Assembly: GCA_964347835.1 (NCBI GenBank)
Contig: CAYFZR010000070.1
Location: 1-6,718, forward strand
DNA length: 6,718 bases
Source: CAYFZR01 sp964347835 [NCBI: uncultured archaeon]
GTDB lineage: Archaea > CAYFZR01
Direction: 5' to 3'
Shown here: one piece after another, positions 5,719 to 6,718 of the stretch
How positions within the stretch are numbered: position 1 is the first letter of the stretch
How the letters are laid out: the number at the start of each line of letters is the position of its first letter
Translations under genes and position numbers: made by a program
Notes under the pieces: model-generated
The model's input: only the letters and a program-made list of their open reading frames with translations
Databases searched by the model: none
Told to the model about the DNA's origin: nothing

Positions 5719-6291
5719 ATGAGTGAAAACATGGGTGTGGAATACGGAAACGTAGAACAAAAAAGATCGCTCTTAATAATTTTTTTAATCGTAATAGGTT
5801 TATCTGGGTGCACTGCCGCACCAAAACCAACAACAGCCGAAGAATGGAACAATAAAGGGGTCTCTTTAATTAACCAAGGAAGATACGATGAGGCAATAAA
5901 GTGCTATGATAGGTCTATAGAGATAGATCCTAACTATGCTATGGCATGGAATAACAAAGGTGCCGCTTTAGTTTACTTAGGAAGATACGACGAGGCGATA
6001 AAATCATGCGATAAGGCAATTGAGATAGATCCTAACCTTGCTGAGGCATGGAATAACAAAGGAACCGCTTTATATTACTTGGGAAGACATGATGAGGCAA
6101 TAAAGTGCTATGATAGGTCTATAGAGATAGATCCTAACTATGCTATGGCATGGAATAACAAAGGATGGGCTTTATATAAATTGGGTAGATATGACGAGGC
6201 TTTACACTGTGTCGATATGTCTCTTAAGATTGATCCGACTAATACTGACGCCATAGAACTTAGGAAATCAATATTGAAAGAGATGAAGTAA
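5719..6291 (+). CDS. TPR-repeat lipoprotein
   Basis: This 190-residue protein has a basic and hydrophobic signal sequence (KRSLLIIFLIVIGLSGC) with the lipobox LSGC. Cys31 would be lipidated, anchoring the mature protein outside the membrane. A short linker (TAAPKPTT) leads to four 34-residue TPR units at about 40-73, 74-107, 108-141 and 142-175, each with the pattern AWNNKG-AL--LGRYDEAI--YD--IEIDPN, then a charged helical tail. TPR arrays are protein-binding scaffolds; nothing shows the partner. Units 1 and 3 are nearly identical. Start choice: a TTG at 5674 abuts the TATA box and is rejected. ATG 5719, 9 bases after GGGGAT, is preferred, and ATG 5731 behind GAGTGA is an alternative that still keeps the signal sequence. 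All eight Arg codons are AGA or AGG, so it matches the host genome. This kind of WNNKG TPR protein is abundant in methanogens and relatives. Confidence 0.85.
   Translation: MSENMGVEYGNVEQKRSLLIIFLIVIGLSGCTAAPKPTTAEEWNNKGVSLINQGRYDEAIKCYDRSIEIDPNYAMAWNNKGAALVYLGRYDEAIKSCDKAIEIDPNLAEAWNNKGTALYYLGRHDEAIKCYDRSIEIDPNYAMAWNNKGWALYKLGRYDEALHCVDMSLKIDPTNTDAIELRKSILKEMK
5887..5960 (+). repeat. 74-base exact direct repeat, copy 1 (inside TPR gene)
   Basis: This segment, from TPR unit 1 into the start of unit 2, is identical base for base to 6091-6164. The offset is 204 bases, exactly two TPR units of 102 bases. It is a recent two-unit duplication or gene-conversion tract. Confidence 0.95.
6091..6164 (+). 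repeat. 74-base exact direct repeat, copy 2 (inside TPR gene)
   Basis: This is the second copy of 5887-5960, running from TPR unit 3 into unit 4. Flanking bases diverge at once on both sides (5881-5886 against 6085-6090, and after 5960 against 6164), so identity is confined to this tract. Confidence 0.95.
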
Positions 6292-6293
6292 GC

Positions 6294-6300
6294 TTTTTTT
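6294..6300 (+). terminator. Oligo-T tract after the TPR gene
   Basis: Seven T residues begin two bases after the stop, followed by seven A residues. The tract could end the TPR transcript as an archaeal U-tract. The next gene starts only 56 bases after the TPR stop, so read-through is also possible. Confidence 0.4.
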
Positions 6301-6320
6301 AAAAAAATCAGGAAAATACC

Positions 6321-6331
6321 GCGCATAGCGC
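6321..6331. repeat. Small GC-rich dyad just before a ribosome-binding site
   Basis: GCGC-ATA-GCGC forms a 4-bp stem with a 3-base loop. Its last base adjoins the AGGAGGTGA site at 6332-6340, so it could affect translation start. It is short and may be chance, but it stands out from the AT-rich surroundings. Confidence 0.3.
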
Positions 6332-6340
6332 AGGAGGTGA
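6332..6340 (+). promoter_or_regulatory. Strong Shine-Dalgarno site for the last gene
   Basis: AGGAGGTGA is a near-perfect complement of the 16S rRNA 3' end, the strongest such site in the window. Spacing is 3 bases to the ATG at 6344 (which reads only MNDWWK then stop) and 7 bases to the ATG at 6348 (which stays open), so it supports 6348. Confidence 0.8.
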
Positions 6341-6347
6341 AAGATGA

Positions 6348-6718
6348 ATGATTGGTGGAAATGAAGAATTGAATAACTACGTATTAAGTGCTCGGGGAAT
6401 CAGCCGTACCGCCCTAAATGTCATGACTTTCATCGGACTGTTTATTTTCGGCTGGTTAATCTTACTTGTGTTCGACTTCTTAGGCAAGAGAAAACAAGGG
6501 TTGGCATATTTTATACCCATTATCTTCCTTTTCGCATATAGTCGATATGAGCCAGCGGTAGCAGTGTTAGGGCTACTTATCTACATAGCTGCCTGGGTGC
6601 ACGCAAACGTGGTTCTTTCTCGCTATAAATCATCTGCCAAACAGAGGATTGCCGAAATTGAGCACCAGAGCGAGACTGGAATCGACACAGTACTGGAGAA
6701 AGGGCTTCTTCTGCACAA
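6348..6718 (+). CDS. Multi-pass membrane protein of unknown function, N-terminal part (3' end outside window)
   Basis: The frame from the ATG at 6348 stays open to the window end, giving at least 123 residues; the stop is outside. After a short polar N-terminus (MIGGNEELNNYVLSARGISR), residues about 23-45 form one membrane helix (TFIGLFIFGWLILLVF). Residues about 51-64 and 69-90 give one or two more (YFIPIIFLFAY and VAVLGLLIYIAAWVHANVVL), followed by a charged, probably cytoplasmic segment (YKSSAKQRIAEIEHQSE). I do not recognise a family. The 7-base spacing after AGGAGGTGA makes the start firm. Composition differs from the genes upstream: bases 6361-6718 are 44% GC by hand count (158 of 358), and four of six Arg codons are CGN, against none of fifteen in the two preceding genes. 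This suggests transfer or a different expression class. Function may lie in the missing C-terminal part. Confidence 0.78.
   Translation, partial: MIGGNEELNNYVLSARGISRTALNVMTFIGLFIFGWLILLVFDFLGKRKQGLAYFIPIIFLFAYSRYEPAVAVLGLLIYIAAWVHANVVLSRYKSSAKQRIAEIEHQSETGIDTVLEKGLLLH

Noticed and set aside
5630-5852. Two overlapping reverse-strand frames of 65-67 codons
   Set aside because: They run antisense through the TPR gene's TATA box, start and signal sequence. They have no start signal and no recognisable domain.
6344-6364. MNDWWK mini-frame as a Trp leader peptide
   Set aside because: Six codons overlapping the real start, only 3 bases from the ribosome-binding site. No attenuator hairpins follow, and there is no tryptophan gene in view.

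Overview
The window looks like chromosome from an AT-rich archaeon, most likely a euryarchaeon related to methanogens. The reasons are an archaeal-type Lhr helicase, a tungsten-type aldehyde:ferredoxin oxidoreductase, and a class II aldolase whose closest remembered relatives are methanogen proteins. Arginine is coded almost entirely by AGA/AGG, the ribosome-binding sites are of the GAGGAG or AGGTGAT type, the promoters are TTTATATA boxes, and transcripts end in oligo-T. The lineage is inferred from composition and family resemblance, not from a phylogenetic marker.

Positions 1-4517 hold four same-strand genes with no gaps. They are the C-terminal part of an Lhr-family helicase (its start lies upstream), a PdeM/COG1407-type metallophosphoesterase, a full-length aldehyde:ferredoxin oxidoreductase (AOR), and a class II (FucA/AraD-type) aldolase. 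Each junction overlaps by 1 to 8 bases, so this is a translationally coupled operon ending at a nine-T tract after the aldolase. The first pair suggests nucleic-acid repair. The second pair suggests making an aldehyde by aldol cleavage and oxidising it to an acid with ferredoxin. Two active-site oddities stand out: Ser replaces Asn in the phosphoesterase GNHD motif, and Asp replaces the usual Glu in the aldolase.

Positions 4518-5718 are sparser and very AT-rich. A 261-base gap carries a TATA-like box and two short hairpins flanking an anti-Shine-Dalgarno-like CACCTC; this is a speculative small-RNA locus. A small membrane-anchored orphan protein follows (4779-5282). Next is a 436-base non-coding stretch with a 12-bp stem hairpin, a degenerate 60-base tandem repeat, and a good TATA box for the next gene.

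Positions 5719-6291 encode a predicted lipoprotein with four TPR units, built from a 68-residue duplication that is still partly identical at the DNA level. From 6348 to the window end runs the N-terminal part of a multi-pass membrane protein of unknown function. Its GC content and arginine codon use differ from everything upstream, suggesting a different origin or expression class. I find no tRNA, rRNA, CRISPR array or transposase. The best candidates for something new are the 4518-5718 non-coding stretches, the orphan membrane and TPR genes, and the altered active sites. None amounts to proof of a new system.
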